From CBDUXZ01 sp965371325 [NCBI: uncultured bacterium] (GTDB lineage Bacteria; JAUYMQ01): DNA of 10,059 nt. The position numbers were made by a program, and so were the translations under genes. The notes beneath the pieces were generated by a model, which worked only from the letters and a program-made list of their open reading frames with translations, had not been told where the DNA came from and searched no databases. Each line of letters begins with the position of its first letter. Position 1 is the stretch's first letter. Shown here in pieces: positions 1 through 6,404 of the stretch. The stretch spans positions 1 to 10,059 of the forward strand of contig CBDUXZ010000034.1 in assembly GCA_965371325.1 (NCBI GenBank), written 5' to 3'.

Positions 1-935
1 AATTGCTGGGGCGCACCGTGACGCTCGCCCCCGATTGCGTGGGCCCCGAGGTGGAAAAACGCGCTGCGGCTCTCGCGCCGGGCGATGTCATGCTCCTCGA
101 GAACCTTCGCTTTCATCCCGAGGAGCAGAAGAACGACGCCGCCTTCGCCCGTTCGCTCGCATCCCTCGCCGACGTATGGGTGAACGATGCCTTCGGCGTC
201 GCCCACCGCGCGCACGCGAGCACGGCCGGGATGGGCGCGCAGAGCAAGGAGAGCGCCGCGGGACTACTCCTTCTTAAAGAGATCGCGTTCCTCTCACCCC
301 TCCTCTCGGGCGCCGCCCACCCATTTGTGGCCGTCATCGGGGGGGACAAGGTTTCCGATAAGCTGTCCGTCCTCGAAAATCTCCTCGGACGCACGGAACG
401 TATTCTCATCGGAGGCGCGATGGCCTACACTTTCCTGGCCGCCCAGGGTGAGGGCACCGGGGAATCGCTCGTCGAGGCCGATCGTATCGAAGAGGCGAGG
501 AAACTTCTTGCCGACCCCGCATCGGCAGGCAAGCTGGCCCTTCCCAGCGATCACGTTGTCGCCCGGGAGGTGAAGGCGGGCGCGGCGTCCCGGATCGCAG
601 CGTCGATCGATAACGGCTGGGCCGGCGTCGACATCGGCCCGGAGACCGCCGGGACCTACGCGGCCGAAATTGCGAGGGCCCGCACTATCTTTTGGAACGG
701 GCCGATGGGGGTCTTCGAGATAGCGCCCTGGAACAAAGGGACGCTGGCCATCGCGAAGGCGGTGGCAGCGGCGACGGACAAGGGCGCGACAAGCGTCGTG
801 GGGGGCGGCGATTCGGTAGCGGCGATTCGGACCGCGGGTGTTGACGAACGCATCTCGCATGTCAGCACGGGAGGCGGGGCCTCCCTCGAGTTCATCGAAG
901 GGCGGGTGCTTCCAGGCATCGCGGCGCTCGAGTAG
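1..935 (+). CDS. pgk: Phosphoglycerate kinase, 3' part (5' end outside window)
   Basis: This enzyme transfers phosphate from 1,3-bisphosphoglycerate to ADP in the cytosol (glycolysis; reverse in gluconeogenesis). The reading frame is open at the left edge, with its first whole codon at base 3, and 310 residues are visible. Full PGKs are about 390-415 residues, so roughly 85 N-terminal residues are missing. The fragment keeps the family landmarks: [11 protein letters not shown] (about residues 31-41 of the fragment), [14 protein letters not shown] (60-73), GGDKVSDK (113-120), the nucleotide-domain WNGPMGVFE (231-239), GGGDSVAAI (267-275) and [15 protein letters not shown] (286-300). The TTG at base 3 is an internal codon, not a start. 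tpiA follows after 16 bp with its own Shine-Dalgarno, so the two are very probably co-transcribed, perhaps with a gap gene upstream as in many bacteria (inference). Confidence 0.97.
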   Translation, partial: LLGRTVTLAPDCVGPEVEKRAAALAPGDVMLLENLRFHPEEQKNDAAFARSLASLADVWVNDAFGVAHRAHASTAGMGAQSKESAAGLLLLKEIAFLSPLLSGAAHPFVAVIGGDKVSDKLSVLENLLGRTERILIGGAMAYTFLAAQGEGTGESLVEADRIEEARKLLADPASAGKLALPSDHVVAREVKAGAASRIAASIDNGWAGVDIGPETAGTYAAEIARARTIFWNGPMGVFEIAPWNKGTLAIAKAVAAATDKGATSVVGGGDSVAAIRTAGVDERISHVSTGGGASLEFIEGRVLPGIAALE

Positions 936-951
936 CTAAGGAGGGGGGCTC

Positions 952-1722
952 ATGCAGGTCCGACGCAAGCCGGTTGTGGTTGGCAACTGGAAGATGCAGA
1001 ACCTTCAGGCGGAATCCGCCAGCCTGGTGAAAGAGATTCGCGCGCTCGTCGATGATGTCATTGAGGTGGATATCGGTATCGCGCCTCCCTTCACCTCACT
1101 CGGGATTGTCAACCGGGAGCTCCAGGGCAGCGTGATGCGCCTCGTGGCGCAAAATTGCTTCTTCGAGGCGCGGGGCGCATATACCGGTGAGGTTTCCGCC
1201 AAGATGCTTGCAGACGTGAACTGCGCTTACGTCATCGTCGGCCACTCGGAACGACGGCATATCTTCGGCGAAGCCGATGATGACATCTCCAAGAAGGTCA
1301 AGCTTGTTCTCCAGCACGGCATGACCCCGATCCTCTGCGTGGGTGAAACCCTGGACGACCGCGACGAGGATCAGACCTTCCGGGTCGTGGGGCGGCAGGT
1401 CGAGATCGGGTTATCAGGCTTTACGGCCCGCGGCGTCGAGGGAACAGTCATCGCCTACGAGCCCGTCTGGGCCATCGGGTCGGGGAAAACCGCCACGCCG
1501 GAGCAGGCGCAGGAGGTGCACGCCTTCATTCGCGGTTACGTGAACGACGTTTACGGCGAGGAGGCCGCGGGGAACATCCGGATTCAGTACGGAGGCTCGG
1601 TCAAACCTGCCAATGTGCGCCAGCTCATGGAACAGCCTGACATCGACGGCGCGCTTGTCGGGGGGGCGAGCCTGGAAGCCGCGTCGTTCGCCGAAATCAT
1701 TCGCGGGGCCATCCCCCGCTGA
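952..1722 (+). CDS. tpiA: Triose-phosphate isomerase
   Basis: This cytosolic enzyme interconverts dihydroxyacetone phosphate and glyceraldehyde-3-phosphate. The 256-residue length fits the family's single TIM barrel of about 250. The catalytic set is intact: N12 and K14 in VGNWKM, H98 in VIVGHSERR, and E170 in YEPVWAIGSGKT, the last leading into flexible loop 6. The phosphate-binding YGGSV (213-217) and GALVGGAS (233-240) are present. The ATG at 952 follows an AAGGAGG at 938-944 with a 7-nt gap, which settles the start. It lies between pgk and secG on the same strand. The pgk-tpiA-secG order is recurrent in bacteria, so it is probably an operon. Nothing is unusual. Confidence 0.98.
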   Translation: MQVRRKPVVVGNWKMQNLQAESASLVKEIRALVDDVIEVDIGIAPPFTSLGIVNRELQGSVMRLVAQNCFFEARGAYTGEVSAKMLADVNCAYVIVGHSERRHIFGEADDDISKKVKLVLQHGMTPILCVGETLDDRDEDQTFRVVGRQVEIGLSGFTARGVEGTVIAYEPVWAIGSGKTATPEQAQEVHAFIRGYVNDVYGEEAAGNIRIQYGGSVKPANVRQLMEQPDIDGALVGGASLEAASFAEIIRGAIPR

Positions 1723-1740
1723 CGACCCGGAAGGGGTCGT
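1722..1740 (+). other. Small hairpin between tpiA and secG
   Basis: A perfect 7-bp stem, ACGACCC (1722-1728) with GGGTCGT (1734-1740), closes a 5-nt loop directly after the tpiA stop codon. No T-run follows, and the secG Shine-Dalgarno starts 2 nt later. It is therefore more likely an mRNA processing or stability element inside the operon than a terminator. The function is inferred from position only. Confidence 0.45.
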
Positions 1741-1756
1741 GTGAAGGAGTCGCTGC

Positions 1757-2158
1757 ATGAGCGTTCTGTTGACCGTCATCCACATCCTGGCCTGTTTTCT
1801 CCTCGTAACCATCGTGTTGCTCCAGGCGGGCAAGGGCGCCGACATCGGCGCTGCCTTCGGAGCGGGCGCAAGCCAGACCATGTTCGGCAGCCGGGGCGCC
1901 ACCACGGTGCTGCAGAAGGCCACGGCGGGTATCGCGATTACCTTCATGCTGACCTCGCTCGGACTGGCCTACTACTCCCGCAAGGGCAACGTGGAGAGCG
2001 TGGTGGATCAGGGTGCGCCGACGGCGACCGAGTCCGGCGCCGCTGCGCCCGCGGCTCCAGATCCCTTCCCTGTCGCACCCGGCGGCGAGGCCGGGCTTCC
2101 CGGCGCCCCCGCGGGGAGCGCCCCGGCAGGCGACCTGCCGGCCCCCGGCGCGCCCTAG
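1757..2158 (+). CDS. secG: Preprotein translocase subunit SecG
   Basis: SecG is the small inner-membrane subunit of the SecYEG channel and assists SecA-driven export. The 133-residue protein has two membrane helices: about residues 3-23 (a VIHILACFLLVTIVLLQ stretch) and about 53-73 (QKATAGIAITFMLTSLGLAY). Between them lies the family's conserved loop VLLQAGKGADIGAAFG followed by SQTMFGSRG. The part from about residue 80 to the end is an Ala/Pro/Gly-rich tail without recognisable structure, common in SecG proteins. The ATG at 1757 has GAAGGAG at 1743-1749. Its position after tpiA and before tRNA-Leu(GAG) supports the call, because secG is followed by the same tRNA (leuU) in E. coli and tpiA-secG-tRNA-Leu occurs in pseudomonads (established knowledge). 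Confidence 0.95.
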   Translation: MSVLLTVIHILACFLLVTIVLLQAGKGADIGAAFGAGASQTMFGSRGATTVLQKATAGIAITFMLTSLGLAYYSRKGNVESVVDQGAPTATESGAAAPAAPDPFPVAPGGEAGLPGAPAGSAPAGDLPAPGAP

Positions 2159-2210
2159 AGAGCCGCGCGTCTGGCCGGGTAAAGACGTTCCTGTTAGTAT
2201 CTCGCGCGCG

Positions 2211-2238
2211 CGTCTCCCGGCCCTCTGTTTGGGAGGCG
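2211..2238 (+). other. GC-rich hairpin between secG and tRNA-Leu
   Basis: CGTCTCCC (2211-2218) can pair with GGGAGGCG (2231-2238) over 8 bp including one G-U pair, with a 12-nt loop. It is preceded by a CG dinucleotide run of five units at 2203-2212. There is no T-run after it. It could be a processing signal separating the secG mRNA from the tRNA or a weak terminator; neither is proven. I see no convincing separate promoter for the tRNA in the 101-bp gap, so the tRNA may be cut out of the secG transcript. Confidence 0.3.
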
Positions 2239-2259
2239 GCGCGGGGACAAAGACCCTCT

Positions 2260-2346
2260 GCCCAGGTGGCGGAATTGGTAGACGCACCAGCTTGAGGGGC
2301 TGGCGTGGGCAACCATGTGCTGGTTCGAATCCAGTCCTGGGCACCA
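2260..2346 (+). tRNA. tRNA-Leu, anticodon GAG, CCA encoded
   Basis: This 87-nt class II tRNA reads CUC/CUU leucine codons. The acceptor stem pairs GCCCAGG (2260-2266) with CCTGGGC (2336-2342), then discriminator A2343 and an encoded CCA (2344-2346). The anticodon stem CCAGC/GCTGG (2287-2291 and 2299-2303) encloses the loop TTGAGGG, which gives anticodon GAG at 2294-2296 after the invariant T. The D arm carries the typical GGTAGACGC. A long variable arm lies around 2304-2319, as expected for leucine tRNA. The T arm GCTGG-TTCGAAT-CCAGT closes with one G-U pair. It lies directly downstream of secG, the position of leuU in E. coli, and a strong terminator follows. Confidence 0.97.
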
Positions 2347-2348
2347 TT

Positions 2349-2370
2349 TCATGATCGCTTCATGATCGCT
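2349..2370 (+). repeat. 11-bp tandem direct repeat after the tRNA
   Basis: TCATGATCGCT occurs twice in perfect tandem (2349-2359 and 2360-2370), just after the tRNA CCA end and before the terminator. Each copy contains the palindrome TCATGA. It looks like a local duplication in the tRNA 3' trailer. It does not duplicate the tRNA 3' end, so it is not evidence for an attachment site. Confidence 0.6.
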
Positions 2371-2388
2371 GCGGCGGTCGGATAGCTG

Positions 2389-2427
2389 CAGAAACGCCAC
2401 TTCTCGCGACGTGGCGTTTCTGTTTTT
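2389..2427 (+). terminator. Strong intrinsic terminator after tRNA-Leu
   Basis: A perfect 12-bp stem pairs CAGAAACGCCAC (2389-2400) with GTGGCGTTTCTG (2411-2422) around a 10-nt loop, and is followed immediately by five Ts (2423-2427). It ends the (pgk-)tpiA-secG-tRNA-Leu transcription unit. The A-rich 5' arm (GAAA) and T-rich 3' arm (TTTC) are typical of such terminators. Confidence 0.93.
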
Positions 2428-2460
2428 CAGGCCCGCCGGACGGACCGCCTCCGCCCCTGC

Positions 2461-2489
2461 TCGACTCTGTCACAGGGACGCGATATCCT
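2461..2489 (+). promoter_or_regulatory. Candidate sigma-70 promoter for rmuC
   Basis: TCGACT (2461-2466) and TATCCT (2484-2489) are separated by 17 bp. Each matches the -35/-10 consensus at four of six positions. It lies between the tRNA terminator and the rmuC start, with a predicted leader of about 50 nt. The match is moderate and was found by eye. Confidence 0.4.
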
Positions 2490-2545
2490 TGCTACTCGTC
2501 CCGGGCACACGGAATTCCCCTCCACCCACCCACAGCGGGCTTCCC

Positions 2546-3886
2546 ATGACCCCCGAGATCACGATCTCTTTTTGGATCGTCGCCGGCCTCCTGCTTGCCG
2601 GCTGCGTCATGCTGCTCATGCTGATTATCCGGCTCTCTCCCAAAGGGCAGGCCGGTGCGCAGAGCGCCGTTCGCGATGAGCTGCGGTCCGCGCGGGAGGA
2701 ATCGGGCAGGGCCGCGCGGGAGCTTCGGGAGGAGGTATCCCGGAACCTGGGATCGCTGTCCACCACCGTGTCCGGTACGCTGAGCGGGATGGGCGATCTG
2801 CAAAAGAACGAGCTTCAGAGGGGTTCAGACAGGATTGGGAAACTGAGCGAGTCGACCGAGAACATCATCGCCCGCCTTCGGGACACAATAAACGAGCGCC
2901 TGAAAACACTTCAGGAGGGGAACGAGAAGAAACTCGATGAAATGCGCAAGACGGTCGACGAAAAACTCCACGATACGCTCGAGAAGAGGCTGGGCGAAAG
3001 CTTCGAGCTCGTAAGTCAACGCCTGGAGGCCGTTCAGCGTGGTTTGGGCGAGATGAAAAGCCTCGCCGACGGCGTGGGAGACCTCAAGAGAGTCCTGACG
3101 AACGTCAAGACACGCGGAACATGGGGTGAAATCCAGCTGGGAGCGATCCTCGAACAGATTTTGACTGTTGATCAGTACGAGAAAAACGTACAGACCCGGG
3201 AAGGCTCGGGGGAAACCGTGGAGTACGCCATCCGGTACCCCGGGCCGGACAGGGACCCGGAGACCTGTGTGTGGCTACCCATCGACTCGAAGTTCCCCCA
3301 GGAGGACTACATTCGGTTGCAAGAGGCCGCCGAGGCGGGAGACGCAGACGCCGTTCGAAAAGCGGGCCTGGAGCTCGCGCGCGTGGTGCGTAAGTCCGCA
3401 AAGGACATCGCGGAGAAGTATCTGGACCCCCCGCGCACCACGGACTTCGGCGTGATGTTCCTTCCGACCGAAGGGCTGTACGCGGAAGTAAACAGGCATC
3501 CCGGCCTGCTTGAGGAATTGCAGCAGACTTATAGAGTGACCGTCGCAGGACCCGCGACCCTGGCTGCCTTCCTGAACGCCCTGTACATGGGATTCAGAAC
3601 GCTTGCGATCGAGCAGAGGGCCAGTGAAGTCTGGAAGGTACTTGCGGGGGTGAAAACCGAGTTCGGGAAGTTCGGCGGCGTGCTCGATAAGGTAAAGACC
3701 CAGCTCAACAGGGCGAGCAGCAACCTCGAGAAGACGGGCATCCGCACCCGCGCAATGGAACGCAGGCTGCGGGAGGTCGAACAGCTTCCCGAGGCGGAGG
3801 CCAAACAAGTGCTCGCGCTCTCCGGCCCTGAAGAGGACCCCGAAGAAGACCCCGAAGAAGACATAGAAGCGCAGGATGAAGAGTAG
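2546..3886 (+). CDS. rmuC: RmuC family DNA recombination protein
   Basis: RmuC-family (DUF195) proteins limit recombination at inverted repeats in E. coli and are predicted to be nuclease-like; the biochemistry is poorly settled. From the ATG at 2546 the product has 446 residues: an N-terminal membrane helix (about 7-28, ISFWIVAGLLLAGCVMLLML), a long coiled-coil stretch rich in Arg/Glu/Lys (about 40-180), then the RmuC domain (about 183-410). That domain carries VKTRGTWGEIQLGAILEQIL (187-206), LPIDSKFPQEDY (244-255), the conserved FLPTEGLYAE (305-314), and AGPATLAAFLNALYMGF (334-350). An acidic Asp/Glu/Pro tail ends the protein. An in-frame GTG at 2411 would lengthen it by 45 residues, but it lies inside the tRNA terminator stem. 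The ATG at 2546 puts the membrane helix at the N-terminus, as the family expects. The Shine-Dalgarno is weak. Confidence 0.93.
   Translation: MTPEITISFWIVAGLLLAGCVMLLMLIIRLSPKGQAGAQSAVRDELRSAREESGRAARELREEVSRNLGSLSTTVSGTLSGMGDLQKNELQRGSDRIGKLSESTENIIARLRDTINERLKTLQEGNEKKLDEMRKTVDEKLHDTLEKRLGESFELVSQRLEAVQRGLGEMKSLADGVGDLKRVLTNVKTRGTWGEIQLGAILEQILTVDQYEKNVQTREGSGETVEYAIRYPGPDRDPETCVWLPIDSKFPQEDYIRLQEAAEAGDADAVRKAGLELARVVRKSAKDIAEKYLDPPRTTDFGVMFLPTEGLYAEVNRHPGLLEELQQTYRVTVAGPATLAAFLNALYMGFRTLAIEQRASEVWKVLAGVKTEFGKFGGVLDKVKTQLNRASSNLEKTGIRTRAMERRLREVEQLPEAEAKQVLALSGPEEDPEEDPEEDIEAQDEE
3836..3862 (+). repeat. 12-bp tandem repeat coding the acidic RmuC tail
   Basis: GACCCCGAAGAA is repeated twice perfectly (3836-3847, 3848-3859) with a partial third copy (GAC), and a degenerate copy precedes it. 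It encodes a DPEE repeat in the disordered C-terminal tail. The unit is a multiple of three, so copy-number change by slippage would keep the frame. Confidence 0.75.
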
Positions 3887-3896
3887 CCGTCGCGCC

Positions 3897-5867
3897 TCAG
3901 TCCCCCGCTTTGTCCTCCCTCCCCTCCTCGATCCACTGGTAACGATCGTAGAGCCGATCGCGCTCCTGCTTCGCTGCCTGATACGCCTTTAGCGTCGTGT
4001 CGAATTGTGCCTGGTCGCCGTAGAGATCGGGATTTGCCAGGGCGGCTTCCAGCTCTCCGAGCCGCAGCTCGACAGCCTCAATGCGGGCCTCGATCTTCCC
4101 GAGCTCGCGCTTCTTCCTGGCATCCTGCCTGGCCAGCGTTTTCGCCTCCTCCCGAGCCCGCATCCGCGCCGCTTTATCAGAACCAGCCCCCTTCTCCGCC
4201 CGCGAGCCGGCCGGCCGGCCGCTCTTTTCACGCTCCGCTTCGACCCGCGCGCGCCCTTCCTGCTGCTTCTCCTTCCGGTAGAGGTAATCCTCGTAGTTCC
4301 CGGGGTAGTGATGAATGCCGCCGTCGCCCACTTCGAAAACATGCTGGGAGAGCCTGTCCAGGAAGTGGCGATCGTGTGATACGAAGAGAACGGTGCCGCT
4401 GTAATCAAGGAGCGCGTCGAGCAGCACGTCCTTGGCCTGAAGATCCAGGTGGTTGGTGGGCTCGTCGAGAAGCAGGACGTTCGCGGGCCTCAAGAGCATG
4501 AGTGCCAGAGCAAGCCTGTTTCGCTCCCCTCCCGAGAGCACACCGACCCGTTTGTTGACGTCATCACCCCGGAAGAGAAAAGAGCCCAGCATCGTCCGAA
4601 GCTGCGGCACCATTTCAAGCGGCGCGACTCCCATCATGGTATCGAGGACGGTCTTGTCGGGGTCGAGGGTGCGCGACTGATCCTGGGCGAAATAATCGAG
4701 CGTGACGTTATGGCCGACCTTCCGTACGCCTTCCGTCATGGGCTCGACGTCGGCGAGCATCTTGAGAAGCGTGGATTTCCCTGCCCCGTTCGGGCCGACA
4801 AGCGCCGCCTTGAGGCCGCGCTCGAGCGTGAAGCCGATCGATCGGTACACCTCCAGATCACCGTAACGCTTGGAAGCGTCCTTGAGCGTGAGCACAGTCC
4901 TTCCTGAACGCTCGGGCTGCGGGAATCGAAAACGCACGCTCTCCCGGCCTTCCGGTGGCTCGAGCCGCTCCAGTTTTTTCAGATATTTGACCCGGCTCTG
5001 CACCAGGGCGGCTTTCGATGCCTGGTATCTGAAACGATTGATGAACATTTTGATTCGTTCTATCTCCTCGCACTGCTTCTTGTACGCATCCCAGGCTATC
5101 CGGATTCGCTCGGTCCGCTCCTGCTCGAAACGCGTGTAGTTCGTCTGATAAGTCACTAACTTTCCGCGCCACAGCTCGATTATTCGGCTGACCGTGACAT
5201 CCATGAAATAGCGGTCGTGGGATACGACCACGAGTGCCCCGGGATAATCCGCGAGAAACTCCTCGAGCCAGTTTCGCGCCTCGAGATCGAGATGGTTAGT
5301 GGGCTCATCCAAAAGCAGAAAGGTGGGGCGGCGAAGGAGGAGCTTCGCGAGAGCGATACGCATCTGCCAGCCGCCGGAATAGGTTCTGGTATCTCGATCC
5401 CGATCCTCGAGCGCGAAACCCAGACCCAGCAGGATCCCCTGGGCCCGCGCCTCCAGTTCGTATCCTCCGAGCCGCTGGAACTCCGCCTGAAGATCGCCGT
5501 AGCGATGGAGCAAATCGTCATGGGCCGGGTTGCCGGACGTGCTGTTCTCGAGTTTCTGCTCGATTTCGCGAATTTCGGCTTCACAGGCCCTGACATCGGG
5601 GCATGCCTCCATGAGCTCCTGAAGCAGGGGGCGTCCATCCGCCCCTAGCCCTTCCTGGGGGAGGTAGCCGGCGCTCTCTCCCCTCCCCAACGAAACGGCT
5701 CCGCCGTCCGCCGCGATCTCGCCGGACATGATCCGTAGCAGCGTGGTCTTGCCCGATCCGTTCATCCCCACGAGGCCAACCCGATCCTGTCCCTGGACCC
5801 CTAGCGAGACCTCGTCGAGGACCTTGCGGGCGCCGTAATGCTTGGAGAGCTTTGTCAGCTGCAACAT
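3897..5867 (-). CDS. ABC-F family ATPase (Uup/YheS-like)
   Basis: This is a soluble tandem ATP-binding-cassette protein of the ABC-F class, whose studied members act on the ribosome rather than in transport. In its 656 residues, domain 1 has Walker A GMNGSGKT (34-41), signature SGGWQ (164-168), Walker B FLLLDEPT with E188, and H217. Domain 2 has Walker A GPNGAGKST (358-366), signature LSGGE (444-448), Walker B VLLLDEPT with E469, and H498. Between them (about 242-320) is the charged helical linker that reaches the P-site tRNA in ABC-F proteins. No membrane segment is present. A basic segment (about 535-590) and a coiled-coil C-terminal extension (about 585-650) resemble those of Uup and YheS. 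The ATG at 5867 has only a weak Shine-Dalgarno. The gene converges on rmuC with 10 bp between stop codons and no visible terminator. A terminator-bearing leader lies upstream. The subfamily, including any antibiotic-resistance role, cannot be decided by eye. Confidence 0.95.
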   Translation of the reverse strand: MLQLTKLSKHYGARKVLDEVSLGVQGQDRVGLVGMNGSGKTTLLRIMSGEIAADGGAVSLGRGESAGYLPQEGLGADGRPLLQELMEACPDVRACEAEIREIEQKLENSTSGNPAHDDLLHRYGDLQAEFQRLGGYELEARAQGILLGLGFALEDRDRDTRTYSGGWQMRIALAKLLLRRPTFLLLDEPTNHLDLEARNWLEEFLADYPGALVVVSHDRYFMDVTVSRIIELWRGKLVTYQTNYTRFEQERTERIRIAWDAYKKQCEEIERIKMFINRFRYQASKAALVQSRVKYLKKLERLEPPEGRESVRFRFPQPERSGRTVLTLKDASKRYGDLEVYRSIGFTLERGLKAALVGPNGAGKSTLLKMLADVEPMTEGVRKVGHNVTLDYFAQDQSRTLDPDKTVLDTMMGVAPLEMVPQLRTMLGSFLFRGDDVNKRVGVLSGGERNRLALALMLLRPANVLLLDEPTNHLDLQAKDVLLDALLDYSGTVLFVSHDRHFLDRLSQHVFEVGDGGIHHYPGNYEDYLYRKEKQQEGRARVEAEREKSGRPAGSRAEKGAGSDKAARMRAREEAKTLARQDARKKRELGKIEARIEAVELRLGELEAALANPDLYGDQAQFDTTLKAYQAAKQERDRLYDRYQWIEEGREDKAGD

Positions 5868-5904
5868 AGTCGGTTCCAGGGTTCCGGTTTGAAGTGGAGA
5901 TGGT

Positions 5905-5927
5905 AAAGAAAACCGGCTCCTGCCGGT
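5905..5927 (-). terminator. Intrinsic terminator between the basic-protein gene and the ABC-F gene
   Basis: On the - strand ACCGGC (5927-5922), loop AGGA, GCCGGT (5917-5912) forms a perfect 6-bp hairpin followed directly by TTTCTTT (5911-5905). It lies 69 bp past the stop of the 93-residue protein gene and 37 bp before the ABC-F start codon. It may simply end the small gene's transcript, or control read-through into the ABC-F gene. Confidence 0.75.
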
Positions 5928-5966
5928 AGCGGCCTCAGGGGCTGGCCGCTCCCCGCACGGGAGCCG
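5912..5966 (-). promoter_or_regulatory. Candidate attenuator: competing hairpins upstream of the ABC-F gene
   Basis: Four pairings exist within 55 nt on the - strand and several exclude each other. In transcript order: GCTCCC/GGGAGC (5964-5959 with 5953-5948); AGCGGCC/GGCCGCT (5950-5944 with 5934-5928), sharing AGC with the first; the terminator stem ACCGGC/GCCGGT (5927-5922 with 5917-5912); and a long-range CGGCTCC/GGAGCCG (5966-5960 with 5920-5914) that uses the loop and 3' arm of the terminator stem. Overlapping pairings ahead of a U-tract suit an attenuation leader. The long-range stem also ends just before the U-tract, so it might terminate too, which weakens a simple on/off model. No leader peptide or known riboswitch was recognised. 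Confidence 0.4.
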
Positions 5967-5995
5967 ATTTCAGAACATAAAGCCCTGCGTGGTTG

Positions 5996-6277
5996 TTACT
6001 TCTTCTTTTTCTTGGCCGCTTTCACCTTGGCCCAACGCTTACGCTGCGCGGCCGCGATCCTAGCCCGTCCCGCCGCGCTGATCCGGCGGCGGCCACGCTT
6101 CTTCGGCGCTGCCTTCTTGCGCCCACGTTTCCGACCGGCTTTACTCTTCCCGCCGGTTGATTTCAGAATCTTCTCGATGCGCCTGATCTGGGCCGCTATC
6201 TGCCCAGCTTCCTTTTGAAGCTCTTTCCTCGCCTTTCTTAGCGCGACCGCCAAGCTGTTGACTATGGACGTTGCCAT
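5996..6277 (-). CDS. Small Lys/Arg-rich histone-H1-like protein, function unknown
   Basis: A 93-residue protein with 35 Lys/Arg, three Glu and no Asp. Residues about 10-40 are an amphipathic helix or short coiled coil (VALRKARKELQKEAGQIAAQ and onward). Residues 43-65 are a basic, presumably disordered linker with AT-hook-like cores (GRKRGRKK, KKRGRRR), but without the proline of a true GRP hook. Residues 66-86 form a compact motif, ISAAGRARIAAAQRKRWAKV, and the end is poly-Lys. Similar small proteins ending in an SAxxRxRIAAAQRxRWAK motif are known as hypotheticals in several environmental phyla (from memory). DNA or RNA binding and nucleoid packaging are plausible inferences; a basic ribosome-associated role is an alternative. 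GGGAGGT (6287-6281) lies just before the ATG at 6277, a clear ribosome binding site. The gene precedes ABC-F on the same strand, with a terminator between. Confidence 0.85.
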   Translation of the reverse strand: MATSIVNSLAVALRKARKELQKEAGQIAAQIRRIEKILKSTGGKSKAGRKRGRKKAAPKKRGRRRISAAGRARIAAAQRKRWAKVKAAKKKKK

Positions 6278-6310
6278 GTTACCTCCCAGGAAGGTTTTCA
6301 GCTAGGTAAC
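6278..6310 (-). promoter_or_regulatory. Inverted repeat sequestering the ribosome binding site
   Basis: On the - strand GTTACCT (6310-6304) and AGGTAAC (6284-6278) are perfect 7-bp complements 19 nt apart. The second arm overlaps the Shine-Dalgarno of the small basic-protein gene and ends at the base before its ATG. A second, alternative hairpin, ACCTTC-CTG-GGAGGT (one G-U), also hides the Shine-Dalgarno. A translational on/off switch is therefore plausible, as is a protein-binding dyad. Confidence 0.45.
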
Positions 6311-6404
6311 ACATCTTATAGTGCGACGCAACCTGTGTTGGGTGAGATTCAGGGAAAGCCTTCAAAAATCTTGATCCACAAGTCTTCTCATTACAACGCC
6401 TGTG

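Noticed and set aside
2203-2212. CG dinucleotide run as a Z-DNA element
   Set aside because: Ten bases of alternating CG are unremarkable in a GC-rich genome, and no supporting context was found.
1697-2347. - strand open frame of 216 residues across secG and tRNA-Leu
   Set aside because: It is antisense to secG and the tRNA. Its N-terminal piece resembles the typical false protein read from the antisense strand of a tRNA (GxEPxH-like sequence).
2349-2370. Tandem repeat next to the tRNA as a phage or island attachment site
   Set aside because: The repeat does not copy the tRNA 3' end, is only 11 bp, and no integrase or foreign genes lie nearby.
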